From an uncultured bacterium (GTDB taxonomy: Bacteria > Bacillota > Clostridia > Oscillospirales > Acutalibacteraceae), in NCBI GenBank assembly GCA_934875675.1, contig CAKXIK010000026.1, positions 4,754 to 38,591 on the forward strand: DNA of 33,838 nucleotides, in the 5' to 3' direction. The notes under the pieces were generated by a model. That model was not told the origin of the DNA. It ran no database searches and was given only the letters and a program-made list of their open reading frames with translations. The position numbers and the translations under genes were made by a program. Positions 16,047-23,888 of the stretch are shown here, one piece after another (position 1 is the first letter of the stretch; each line of letters opens with the position of its first letter).

Positions 16047-17469
16047 GCAATTCATGAAGAATTGTGGTAATTGTTTGCGGATTTGCTTTTCCGCGCAGGG
16101 CTCGCATGGATTGTCCCATCAAAAATTGCAGTGCCTTTTCCTTGCCGGACTGATATTCCGCCACGGACTTCTCGTTCTGAGCGAGAACCTCCTGCACAGC
16201 GGTGCGGATTGCACCATCATCATTTACCGTTTCAAGCCCATGCTCCTTCACATACTGCTGCGGGTCAACGTGATCGCTGAACATTGCGGCGAGCACCTTC
16301 TTGCCCACCGTGCGGTTGACCGTTCCCTTCTGCACCATCTGAATCAGTGCAGCGAATGCGGCGGGGGAAAGGTCAAGCTCCTCGGCTTCCTTGCCGGAAT
16401 TTTTCAGCAGCATCATCACGTCGCCCATAATCCAGTTGGAAACTTCCTTTGGATTGTCACAAATTGCAACCGTCTGCTCAAAAAGCTGAACAAAGTATTT
16501 GCTTCCGGTCAAAATGGATGCATCATATTCCGGCAGACCAAATTCAGAAACATAGCGTTCTTTCTTTGGCTCGGGCAGCTCGGGCATGGTGCGCTCAATA
16601 TCGGCAATCATCTCGTCCGGAATCACGATGAGGGTCAGATCCGGGTCGGGAAAATACTTGTAGTCCTGTGCATTTTCTTTGGAGCGCATTGCATAGCTGG
16701 TACCTTTGTTATCATCCCAGCGACGGGTTTCCTGAATCACACGACCACCGGATTCCAGCAATTCAATCTGCCGCTGGCTTTCGCCGGCAATAGCGCGCGC
16801 AATTGCCTTGAAGGAGTTGATATTTTTCATTTCGGTGCGTGTGCCAAATTCCTCTTGTCCCACCGGACGAACAGAAAGGTTAACATCCGCACGCAGTGAG
16901 CCCTCCTGCATTTTGCAGTCAGAAACACCCACAAACTGGAGAATGGCTTTCAGACGCTCCAGATAGGAGATGACCTCGTGTGCAGAGCGAAAATCCGGCT
17001 GGCTGACGATTTCAATCAGCGGAACACCGCAGCGGTTGTAATCCACAAGGGAACATTCCTCCCACGGGTCATGCACCAGCTTGCCGGCATCCTCCTCCAT
17101 GTGAATCTCTTTGATGCCGATGACCTTTGTTCCGCCGTCCTCTGTTTCCACCTCAATCCCGCCGTCATGGCAAATCGGCAGATAAAGTTGGGAAATCTGA
17201 TACGCCTTCGGCAGATCGGGATAAAAATAGTTTTTGCGGTCAAACTTGCAGCGCTGCGTAATCTGGCAGCCCGTTGCAAGCCCGGCGCGGACAGAATATT
17301 CGACCACCTTGCGATTGAGCACAGGCAGCGCGCCCGGCTGACCGGTGCATACCTCACAGCAGTGGGTGTTGGGGTCGCCGCCAAATTCTGTGGTGCAGGA
17401 GCAGAAAATCTTTGTCTTTGTGGCAAGCTCCACGTGAACCTCCAAGCCGAGTACCATTTCGTAATTCAT
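16039..17469 (-). CDS. gatB: Asp-tRNA(Asn)/Glu-tRNA(Gln) amidotransferase subunit B
   Basis: The 476-residue subunit carries the kinase-like active site that phosphorylates the tRNA-bound Asp or Glu and receives ammonia from GatA. Key features are MVLGLEVHVEL at the N-terminus, a Cys cluster (Cys23, Cys25, Cys37, Cys38, Cys41) in the zinc-site region, RKNYFYPDLPKAYQISQ, and the YKYFPDPDL motif. The C-terminal helical tail domain ends with MRALRGKANPQTI, as in full-length GatB. The start overlaps gatA by 4 bp, indicating translational coupling. With a non-discriminating AspRS at the head of the operon, its main job here is probably Asn-tRNA(Asn) formation. Glu-tRNA(Gln) amidation is also possible if this organism lacks GlnRS. 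Confidence 0.97.
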   Translation of the reverse strand: MNYEMVLGLEVHVELATKTKIFCSCTTEFGGDPNTHCCEVCTGQPGALPVLNRKVVEYSVRAGLATGCQITQRCKFDRKNYFYPDLPKAYQISQLYLPICHDGGIEVETEDGGTKVIGIKEIHMEEDAGKLVHDPWEECSLVDYNRCGVPLIEIVSQPDFRSAHEVISYLERLKAILQFVGVSDCKMQEGSLRADVNLSVRPVGQEEFGTRTEMKNINSFKAIARAIAGESQRQIELLESGGRVIQETRRWDDNKGTSYAMRSKENAQDYKYFPDPDLTLIVIPDEMIADIERTMPELPEPKKERYVSEFGLPEYDASILTGSKYFVQLFEQTVAICDNPKEVSNWIMGDVMMLLKNSGKEAEELDLSPAAFAALIQMVQKGTVNRTVGKKVLAAMFSDHVDPQQYVKEHGLETVNDDGAIRTAVQEVLAQNEKSVAEYQSGKEKALQFLMGQSMRALRGKANPQTITTILHELLD

Positions 17470-18950
17470 CGTGCAGCACCACCCTTCGTAAACGCAGCCG
17501 GACGCTGCTTGTGATAATCGGTTTCCTTCTGATAGGCACAGGCAGCCTTCAAAAGGGTTTCCTCGCCAAACGGCTTGCCAATCAGCTGCATGCCAACGGG
17601 AAGCCCCTTTGCATCAAAACCGCAGGGAGCGGTAAGTCCCGGCAGGCCGACAATGTTAATCATAGCGGTATAAATATCGCCCAGATAAAGCTTCAGCGGG
17701 TCTCCGGTGTTTTCACCGATTTTGTATGCGGTGGTGGGGGTTGTCGGCGCAAGAATCATGTCATATTTCTCAAAGGCGCGGTCAAATGCCTGCTTAATTA
17801 ATGCGCGAACCTTAAGTGCCTTGAGGTAGTAGGCATCATAATAGCCGGAGCTGAGCACAAAGCAGCCAAGCAGAATCCGACGTTTAACCTCCATGCCAAA
17901 GCCCTCGCTGCGCGTTTTGGTGTAAAGCTCGGCAAGGTCAGCATAATCCTTGGCACGATAACCGTATTTCACGCCATCATAGCGGGCAAGGTTGGAGCTT
18001 GCCTCAGCGGTTGCCAGAATATAATACGTTGGAACGGCATATTTCACAATTGGCATATCAAATTCTTCCAGCTCTGCGCCCATGGCGCGGAACTGCTCGG
18101 CAGCTTTCAGAATCGCATCGCGAACCTCGCCGTCCAGACCATCGCCGTAAAAATTCTTCGGAATACCGATTTTCATGCCCTTCACACTGCCGTTTTGTAC
18201 GGCGGTGAGGTCGGGCGCCTGAACCGCAACCGAGGTGGAATCCCGCTTGTCCTGCTTCATGATTTCGGCAAGCACAGCAGCGCAGTCGGCGGCATCCTTG
18301 CCCAAAGGCCCGATTTGGTCGAGGGAGGAGGCAAATGCGACCAGACCGTAGCGCGAAACCGAACCGTAGGTGGGCTTGATTCCGGTCACGCCGCAAAATG
18401 CAGCAGGTTGGCGAATCGATCCGCCGGTGTCCGAGCCGAGGGTGTAAAAGGCTTCCCCGGTGGCAACTGCGGCGGCAGAGCCACCCGAGGAACCACCCGG
18501 CACGCGGGCAAGATCCCAGGGATTGTGCGTCACGCCAAAGTAAGAGGTTTCGGTCGTGCTTCCCATGGCAAATTCATCCATGTTGGTTTTGCCGAGCATC
18601 ACTGCACCGGCATCCCGCAACAGAGACCATGCATTTGCATCATAGGTGGGCACAAAGTTTTCCAGCATTTTGGAGCTGCAGGTAGTCTGCGTTCCTTTGG
18701 TGCAGATATTGTCCTTCACACCCATCGGTACTCCGGCAAGGGGAGAGGTCAGCTCGCCGGCAGAGAGTTTGCGCTGAATTTCGTCTGCGCGGGTGAGCGC
18801 AGCGTCCTCGTTGAAGGAGACAAAGCTGTGCACGTCCGGCTCTGCGCTGCGAATCCGCGCCAGAGCAGCGGCGGTTGCTTCCCGCACACCAATCTCTCCG
18901 CTTTTAATTTTCTGCCCCAGCTGCAGAGCAGTCAAATCCCAAAAATCCAT
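17466..18950 (-). CDS. gatA: Asp-tRNA(Asn)/Glu-tRNA(Gln) amidotransferase subunit A
   Basis: The 494-residue amidase-signature subunit hydrolyses glutamine and channels ammonia to GatB. The Ser-cisSer-Lys triad is visible at the positions known for GatA: Lys79 in GVKDNI, Ser154 in PGGSSGGS and Ser178 in DTGGSIRQP. The substrate-binding TNMDEFAMGSTTE segment is intact. The ATG at 18950 is preceded by AAAGGA at 10 nt. It follows gatC by 26 bp and overlaps gatB, so C, A and B form one unit that should give a stoichiometric heterotrimer. Confidence 0.97.
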   Translation of the reverse strand: MDFWDLTALQLGQKIKSGEIGVREATAAALARIRSAEPDVHSFVSFNEDAALTRADEIQRKLSAGELTSPLAGVPMGVKDNICTKGTQTTCSSKMLENFVPTYDANAWSLLRDAGAVMLGKTNMDEFAMGSTTETSYFGVTHNPWDLARVPGGSSGGSAAAVATGEAFYTLGSDTGGSIRQPAAFCGVTGIKPTYGSVSRYGLVAFASSLDQIGPLGKDAADCAAVLAEIMKQDKRDSTSVAVQAPDLTAVQNGSVKGMKIGIPKNFYGDGLDGEVRDAILKAAEQFRAMGAELEEFDMPIVKYAVPTYYILATAEASSNLARYDGVKYGYRAKDYADLAELYTKTRSEGFGMEVKRRILLGCFVLSSGYYDAYYLKALKVRALIKQAFDRAFEKYDMILAPTTPTTAYKIGENTGDPLKLYLGDIYTAMINIVGLPGLTAPCGFDAKGLPVGMQLIGKPFGEETLLKAACAYQKETDYHKQRPAAFTKGGAAR

Positions 18951-18976
18951 TGGTTAACCATCCTTTCTGCATTGGG

Positions 18977-19264
18977 TTATTCAAATGTGCGCGGAACCAT
19001 ATAGCTGCCGTCTTTTTTTCGTTCGCTGTTGCTCAAAAGCAAGTCGCGGTCGACAGAAGGCTGCACCTCATCCTCACGAACCACATTTTCGTTTGCAAAT
19101 GTGTGAGACATCGGCTCCACATCATCGGTATCCAGTTCTGCAAGCGTATCCATATAAGAGAGAATCTTTTGCAGATCGTCCTTGGTCTGTGCTTTTTCGC
19201 TGTCATCCATTTTTATTTTTCCAAGCTCTTCCAAATACGAAACGAGCTCATCGGTAATTTTCAT
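18977..19264 (-). CDS. gatC: Asp-tRNA(Asn)/Glu-tRNA(Gln) amidotransferase subunit C
   Basis: The 95-residue protein has the normal GatC length and features: an N-terminal helical part (ELVSYLEELGKIKMDD) and a central ILSYMDTLAELDTDDVEPMSH segment. A C-terminal V-R-E-D-E-V stretch follows, which in known structures wraps around GatA and GatB. GatC stabilises the complex. It lies 41 bp after aspS and 26 bp before gatA. An AGG-containing site precedes the ATG. Confidence 0.95.
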   Translation of the reverse strand: MKITDELVSYLEELGKIKMDDSEKAQTKDDLQKILSYMDTLAELDTDDVEPMSHTFANENVVREDEVQPSVDRDLLLSNSERKKDGSYMVPRTFE

Positions 19265-19305
19265 TCAGCAAGCCTGCCTTTCATCAAAATTTCGCATCCC
19301 TGCGA

Positions 19306-20637
19306 TTATGGCTCCAATCGGTTCATATCGCGCGGGAACAAAGAATCCAACCGCACGTTGTTATCGCCAATCAGCTTCATGCAAAGGCGTTCCAGCCCGA
19401 TTCCCAAGCCACCGTGCGGCGGCATACCGTGCTGATGCACCATCAGATAAGAGGCAAATTCTGCGGGGTCAAGCCCCTTGCGAATCATCTTATCCACCTG
19501 CTCCTGATAGTTGTGGATGCGCTGTCCGCCGGTGGTAACCTCCATCCCGCGGAAAAGCAGATCAAAGCTGAGCGTATATTTTGGATCCTCAGGATCGTCC
19601 ATTGCGTAAAACGGGCGTTTTTTGCTCGGGTAATGCGTGACAAACACAAAATCGCTGTCATATTTCTCTTTAAAGTAGCGACCAATTAAAATTTCTTCTT
19701 CCGGTTCAAGATCAAACGGATCTTTGATTTTGTGTCCATATTCGGCTGCAATCAGTTCTTTCGCCTCGCGGAATCGGACGGTCGGAATGCGGTCAACTTT
19801 TGGCAGCTCCACCTTTAAAGATGCAAGCTGCTCGGCATATTCCGTTTCCAGCAGATGGAACACAGACTGCAGCATAGCGGTTTCCATATCCATCAGCTCG
19901 GTAAAGCTCTGAATATAACCCATTTCAAAATCAAGGCTGTAATACTCATTCAAATGGCGCGTAGTGTTGTGTTTTTCGGCGCGGAATACGGGACCGGCTT
20001 CGAACACACGGTTATACACCGCCACCATCATCTGCTTATAAAACTGAGGGCTTTGCGCCAAAAATGCTTTGCGCCCAAAATAGTCCATCTTGAACACATT
20101 GGCACCGCCCTCAGCAGAAGCAGCACCGATTTTCGGTGTGTGGATCTCGGTGAAATCCTGTGCATGCAAAAAATCGCGGAATCCGCGCACAACGCCCTCC
20201 TGCAGCTTAAACCGGGCACGGCGGCCGCTGTTGCGCAGAGCAAGCGGACGGGCGGCAAGCTCGGTTTCCATCGAAAGGTTCATTTTGTATTTGCTCACCG
20301 GCAAGCCGAGCGGTTCGGCCGGTGAAGAAAGAATTTCCGCCCCGGTCAGCCGAAGCTCAAAGCCGTGCGGGGAACGTTCATCAAGATGCAGGGCACCGGA
20401 AAACCGCACGCAGCTTTCCTCCTGCAGCAAATTGATGTCAAAATTCGCTTTCGAATTTTCGTAGACGCACTGAATCACTTCATGGTTGAGGCGAAGTACG
20501 ATAAACGAAAAATCTCCCATATCGCGGATTGCGTGAACAGCGCCGTTCACCGTTACCTCCGACTGATTGTTTGCAAGCTCCCGTAACTGTTTCACGCTGA
20601 GCTGCGGCTGAATTTTGTCTGCTGCTGCATACTGCAT
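19306..20637 (-). CDS. aspS: Archaeal-type aspartyl-tRNA synthetase, predicted non-discriminating (aspartate--tRNA(Asn) ligase)
   Basis: The 443-residue class II synthetase is of the shorter archaeal/eukaryal type, without the GAD insertion of bacterial AspRS. An N-terminal OB-fold anticodon-binding domain (about 25-110) precedes the catalytic core, with FRAEKHNTTRHLNEY (motif 2) and GMPPHGGLGIGLERL (motif 3). By alignment from memory with Thermococcus AspRS, its discriminating residues Trp26 and Lys85 correspond here to His35 (in NGAVHAIRDMG) and Pro90 (in ERSPHGFEL). That His/Pro pair is the published mark of non-discriminating AspRS, which charges both tRNA(Asp) and tRNA(Asn). The adjacent gatCAB genes supply the amidotransferase needed to correct Asp-tRNA(Asn). 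The start is the ATG at 20637, 10 nt after a G-run; a strong promoter and a structured leader with a terminator precede it. A second, bacterial AspRS may exist elsewhere. Confidence 0.95.
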   Translation of the reverse strand: MQYAAADKIQPQLSVKQLRELANNQSEVTVNGAVHAIRDMGDFSFIVLRLNHEVIQCVYENSKANFDINLLQEESCVRFSGALHLDERSPHGFELRLTGAEILSSPAEPLGLPVSKYKMNLSMETELAARPLALRNSGRRARFKLQEGVVRGFRDFLHAQDFTEIHTPKIGAASAEGGANVFKMDYFGRKAFLAQSPQFYKQMMVAVYNRVFEAGPVFRAEKHNTTRHLNEYYSLDFEMGYIQSFTELMDMETAMLQSVFHLLETEYAEQLASLKVELPKVDRIPTVRFREAKELIAAEYGHKIKDPFDLEPEEEILIGRYFKEKYDSDFVFVTHYPSKKRPFYAMDDPEDPKYTLSFDLLFRGMEVTTGGQRIHNYQEQVDKMIRKGLDPAEFASYLMVHQHGMPPHGGLGIGLERLCMKLIGDNNVRLDSLFPRDMNRLEP

Positions 20638-20879
20638 GGCTTTGTTTCCCCCCTGAAATTTTCCGCCGCTTAAAAAAATGCAAAAGGAGCCCATACCTTT
20701 TCCAGGTATGACTCCTTTGTCATCAAGAAAAGCGACGATATTTTGTAACGTTTGGTGCGAATGGCAAATAATAAATAACAAAATGAATACCCGCAAAAGC
20801 GCTCATTAACCGTACTTTGCGGAAATTTGTTGCTAATCACTCAATATTTTATAGATGTTTCGCACTACTCCGTTAAAAT
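20638..20879 (-). promoter_or_regulatory. Structured leader of aspS-gatCAB, candidate attenuator
   Basis: The predicted transcript has about 240 nt before aspS. A 7-bp long-range stem (GUGCGAA 20859-20865 with UUCGCAC 20755-20761) closes a domain. Inside it an imperfect helix pairs AACAAAU with AUUUUGUU and CCGCAAAG with CUUUUGCGG. A terminator follows, about 35 nt before the start codon. No T-box sequence (AGGGUGGNACCGCG) is present, and I do not recognise a known riboswitch. GGGUAU in the upstream domain could pair with AUACCU of the terminator's 5' arm, a possible but weak antiterminator. Confidence 0.5.
20672..20719 (-). terminator. Intrinsic terminator in the aspS leader
   Basis: On the minus strand AAAGGAG (20712-20718 read as its complement) pairs with CTCCTTT, and CATACC pairs with GGTATG, with a small asymmetric internal loop and a 7-nt apical loop. 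A run of seven T residues (20672-20678) follows. It lies between promoter and start codon, so it must be conditional or partial. Confidence 0.8.
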
Positions 20880-20885
20880 AAAAAA

Positions 20886-20914
20886 ATTATAGCATTCATG
20901 AGATTTAGCGTCAA
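20886..20914 (-). promoter_or_regulatory. Promoter of the aspS-gatCAB operon
   Basis: On the minus strand, TTGACG (20909-20914) and a perfect TATAAT (20886-20891) are separated by exactly 17 bp. This is one of the two best housekeeping promoters in the window. Confidence 0.8.
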
Positions 20915-21065
20915 GAGTTTTTCTGTAAAAAAGAGGGCAATACTGATTTCTTATCAATAACAGCCAAAAAAATACAAAAAAAGTCGGAGTACAATACATT
21001 TTTTGTTTTGTGTCCGGCAGTTATTCATCCCGGACACAATTTCAATACACCTTGTGCCATATACC

Positions 21066-21122
21066 TTCAAGAAAAAGAAAGGTCATTCGCTGCGTGAAAA
21101 ATCATAGCTGCATCGAATGACC
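21066..21122 (-). terminator. Terminator after the holin-like gene
   Basis: GGTCATTCG and CGAATGACC (21081-21089 with 21114-21122) form a 9-bp stem. On the minus strand it is followed by TTTCTTTTTCTT. It lies 15 nt past the stop of the holin-like gene. A further 10-bp inverted repeat (21008-21017 with 21030-21039) lies beyond it, without a U-tract. Confidence 0.75.
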
Positions 21123-21137
21123 CGGAAAGAGTAAAAA

Positions 21138-21470
21138 TTATTTTTTGCGCGATTTATGAGGCTGATAAACGCAATTCACGCAGCCGCATTCTTTACAAAC
21201 CAAGTTGCCGTCGATGAGCACATGTTGTGTTTTTCGGTGGCATTGTGAACATTCGAAAAAGGCATCACCATATCCCGGTTGAGTGGAATCGGGATCAGAG
21301 AGAATACCCAGCAACACCAGAATGGAGCATATTGCTGTCGCAATTCCGGATACAACATCAACATTGACATTTACCTTGAGCAAAAGCAATATGGTCAAAA
21401 TTTGGGATATGATACTAAGAATCACACCGGGACGTTTTAGCCTTTTTAAAATCAACTTTAACTGTTCCAA
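21138..21470 (-). CDS. Holin-like small membrane protein with C-terminal zinc ribbon
   Basis: A 110-residue protein. The N-terminal half resembles small phage holins: a basic L-K-R-P-G-V-I-L-S-I-I-S-Q start, two hydrophobic segments (about 14-32 and 40-58) and GILSDPDSTQPGYGD after them. The C-terminal part is a putative zinc ribbon with CSQC and CKECGC pairs, then a basic tail ending in KSRKK. The start must be TTG at 21470: an in-frame TGA lies directly upstream, a GGGGGG site is 7-8 nt away, and there is no internal Met codon. No phage genes surround it. It has its own terminator and sits between an RNA leader and a serine hydrolase gene. The function is unknown; holin ancestry is inferred from sequence pattern and not confirmed. 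Confidence 0.7.
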   Translation of the reverse strand: MEQLKLILKRLKRPGVILSIISQILTILLLLKVNVNVDVVSGIATAICSILVLLGILSDPDSTQPGYGDAFFECSQCHRKTQHVLIDGNLVCKECGCVNCVYQPHKSRKK

Positions 21471-21615
21471 TCAACCGCACCCCCCAAACAACCAAGCCTG
21501 TGCGAAAGAACAGGCAGCATGGGTATGATTTTTGTAGATAGGACAGTATATGTGAAACGAACTTGCCGGGTGCAGACAGGTTCATTGTAAAAATCGTGCG
21601 GTGACAGAAAACAAT

Positions 21616-23229
21616 TTATTCTGATGCAAGCAGGCTTGGAATTGCAATTACAGGAAGCTGAATCTTTTCGCAGAATCGAAGTGCCTGTTTTTCCAACGGT
21701 TCAGGTGCAGATGCCATTTTCATGTCAAATGCGAATCCAAGAGAATCGCGAAGAGTGGGCAACTCATCGTTGGTCACGACCGCGCTGTCACCTCCAAGAG
21801 GAAATTCAAACTGCAAGGTTCTTTTGTGGGGAGTGTTGATAAAGTAAACATCAATTTCAAAATTGTTTTCGTGATTCCAGCCGCCGCCACAGGCAATATC
21901 ATACCGGTTGCCGGAAAGAAGCAGTGAAGAACGAGAAAAAGTTCCATCCAGAGGAATAACTAACGAATTGAGTTCTTTATTTTCTTTCCAGGTAAACAAA
22001 CATTTTTCTTCACTAAAGTTCAGATCAAAATATCGCAGTCCCCGAACAAAAAGACGATCCATTCCGCGTACCACAAAAGGAAGCATACTGACCAAATTAC
22101 GTGGACAGCGATATACGCGGCGGGTGATTTTCGCTTCCAGCTCTGGTTTGCGGGGAGATGGTGTTTGCGGTGCAAGGGATAAGGCGGAAAAGCGTTTGAG
22201 CAGACCTTCATCGTGTGGCGCATCGGGTCGTTCTTGCCAATTCCCGGTTCCGTCCTGTTCCAGCAACGGTGTGAGAAATTCATCCCACACTGCGTCCAGA
22301 ACGAGCGTCGGAGGACCTTGTCCGCTTGTCACCACAAAGACAAGATCTTTTTCCGGCCACATAATTGCATATTGTGCAAAAGCACCATCTGCCCGGAAAA
22401 TCCCCGGAGTTCTGCAGCACCAGAACTGGTATCCGTAACCCGCTTTGTTGTCAATAATATCAATATCACCCTTGGAGGTAACCGAATTATCAATCTGCGA
22501 ACGGGTTGCTTCCTCAGCCCAGCCTTTTGGCAAAAGCTGTTTTCCGTTCCACATGCCGTACTGTTCATACAGCAAGCCGAATTTTGCTAAATCCTCCGTG
22601 CGAAGATACAATCCCCAGCCTCCGGTCTCAATTCCATCAGGGCTGGTTTCCCACCGAACATCGACGATGCCGAGCGGGTCAAACAGGCGGGGTTTCAAAT
22701 AGGTGCAAAGCCCCATGCCTGTGGTGCGCTTGACAATACACGCGAGCAGATAGCTGTTGATGCTGTTATAATGAAAGGCGCTGCCGGGATCAAATGACAT
22801 GGGTGAATTCAGAAAGATTTCTGCCCAATCTCCGTCAGAAGCGGCAATTACTTCATTTGCAATAATGCCGGAACTCATGGTGAGAAGATGACGTATCGTG
22901 AGCAGCCGAATGCGAGAATCAGCAGAAGGCTTAATTTTTTCGGGAAAAAAGTTTGCAACCAGATCATCCAGTGCAAAATAGCCTTCGGAGATTGCAAAAC
23001 CCACTGCGGTGGAAGTAAAACTCTTGCTGAACGAGTAAATATGATGCGGCAAATCAGGCGCATAAGGTTTCCACCAGCATTCTGCGGCCACCTTCCCGTG
23101 GCGTACAACCATCATGCTGTGAATCGTCAGGTGATCCTGTTCAAAACGATCGAGCAGATTCTGAATCGCATCTGCAGAAATTCCAACTTGCCCTGGGGTG
23201 GTGCGGGGGAGACTCGTTTGAATTGCCAT
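21616..23229 (-). CDS. Serine hydrolase, beta-lactamase/penicillin-binding-protein fold
   Basis: The 537-residue protein has an N-terminal class C beta-lactamase-like domain. The SxxK catalytic motif is Ser66-Phe-Ser-Lys69 in IYSFSKSFTS. A Y-N-S motif follows at 154-156 in FHYNSINSYLL, together with a LLTMSSGI segment. Residues from about 350 to the end form a separate beta-rich domain I cannot name. No signal peptide is evident, so it is probably cytoplasmic, which argues for an esterase or amide hydrolase over a cell-wall enzyme or drug-resistance lactamase. The start is taken at 23229; an in-frame ATG at 23241 directly abuts GAGAGG and is less likely. It is monocistronic as far as can be seen, with its own promoter. 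Confidence 0.87.
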   Translation of the reverse strand: MAIQTSLPRTTPGQVGISADAIQNLLDRFEQDHLTIHSMMVVRHGKVAAECWWKPYAPDLPHHIYSFSKSFTSTAVGFAISEGYFALDDLVANFFPEKIKPSADSRIRLLTIRHLLTMSSGIIANEVIAASDGDWAEIFLNSPMSFDPGSAFHYNSINSYLLACIVKRTTGMGLCTYLKPRLFDPLGIVDVRWETSPDGIETGGWGLYLRTEDLAKFGLLYEQYGMWNGKQLLPKGWAEEATRSQIDNSVTSKGDIDIIDNKAGYGYQFWCCRTPGIFRADGAFAQYAIMWPEKDLVFVVTSGQGPPTLVLDAVWDEFLTPLLEQDGTGNWQERPDAPHDEGLLKRFSALSLAPQTPSPRKPELEAKITRRVYRCPRNLVSMLPFVVRGMDRLFVRGLRYFDLNFSEEKCLFTWKENKELNSLVIPLDGTFSRSSLLLSGNRYDIACGGGWNHENNFEIDVYFINTPHKRTLQFEFPLGGDSAVVTNDELPTLRDSLGFAFDMKMASAPEPLEKQALRFCEKIQLPVIAIPSLLASE

Positions 23230-23334
23230 CCGAAATATCATCCTCTCTATTGGTACGAGTGAGCACTTCTGTGTGAGATCTATTTTTCATCGTTGATCCC
23301 GAATGTGCCTGTGCGAAATTTGCGACAGAACACT

Positions 23335-23375
23335 TAGAATAATTCTATTATATAAATTTTAGGAGTAGTTTTCCA
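23335..23375 (-). promoter_or_regulatory. Putative promoter of the serine hydrolase gene with palindrome
   Basis: On the minus strand, TGGAAA (23370-23375) and TATAAT (23347-23352) are 17 bp apart. A 13-bp palindrome TAGAATAATTCTA (23335-23347) abuts the -10, near the expected transcription start, and could be an operator. Apart from this and the divergent promoter at 23533-23560, the 395-bp gap 23230-23624 shows nothing I can identify. Confidence 0.45.
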
Positions 23376-23532
23376 GTACTCTGGTAAAAAAGCTTTTGAT
23401 TTAATGCTTCTTTTTAATGAGCAATCCGGAGCCATAATCAATTTGACCTGACACAGCGGGGAATATTCAAAACAACAGGAATCTGATGTGATTTCTTCAT
23501 GATTGCTTTCGTGAAGGCGGAACTGTGCTGCG

Positions 23533-23560
23533 TTGCTTTTTTTGAGATTTCATGTATAAT
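23533..23560 (+). promoter_or_regulatory. Putative promoter of the small membrane protein/cyclophilin operon
   Basis: TTGCTT (23533-23538) and a perfect TATAAT (23555-23560) have a 16-bp spacer and lie 65 nt before the first gene. Confidence 0.6.
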
Positions 23561-23624
23561 AAAAACAAGTTGAAAAATTCGCAATCTGCGGATTTTGATT
23601 TGAAATGGATAGGATGATGATTGC

Positions 23625-23888
23625 ATGAAACGAATGCGCTTTTTAGTTTTTCTGATGTGTTCCGGTGTTGCTGCTTTTTGGGGTACACAGTTTGCGTTTG
23701 CAGCCGCTGAAAGTTCAAAAGCAGAGCTTCTGTTACCCGTTGTTGAAATGGTGTATGCGGTACTGATCAAGCAATGGTGGATCTGCGGTGCAATGGTGCT
23801 GATAGGCGCCGTATATGTAACTGTTTTTATCCTTCGAAGATCTCAAAAAATACTCTCTAAATCAGGAAAGGAAGCAAAACCGGAATGA
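23625..23888 (+). CDS. Small membrane protein of unknown function
   Basis: An 87-residue protein with an N-terminal signal-like hydrophobic segment (about 5-26, ending in AFAAAES), a second hydrophobic segment (about 47-69, containing WWICGAMVLIGAVYVTVFIL) and a basic cytoplasmic tail. I do not recognise a family. It overlaps the next gene, a cyclophilin lipoprotein, by 4 bp, so the two are translationally coupled and probably both act at the membrane surface. An AGGATGATG stretch precedes the ATG. Reality is supported by the promoter, the overlap and the plausible topology. Confidence 0.65.
   Translation: MKRMRFLVFLMCSGVAAFWGTQFAFAAAESSKAELLLPVVEMVYAVLIKQWWICGAMVLIGAVYVTVFILRRSQKILSKSGKEAKPE

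Noticed and set aside
14617..19004. Long plus-strand frames (up to 281 codons) across murE, gatB and gatA
   Set aside because: They lie opposite well-identified genes, have no ribosome sites at sensible spacing and no recognisable domains; they are side-effects of codon use on the coding strand.
20638..20879. T-box riboswitch before aspS
   Set aside because: The conserved AGGGUGGNACCGCG sequence and its pairing with the terminator are absent, so only a generic attenuator can be claimed.
21138..21470. Prophage remnant
   Set aside because: Only one holin-like gene is present, with no integrase, lysin, structural genes or attachment-site repeats around it.
21616..23229. Antibiotic-resistance beta-lactamase
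   Set aside because: The SxxK fold is shared with many esterases and peptidases. There is no signal peptide and an extra C-terminal domain, so resistance is not supported.
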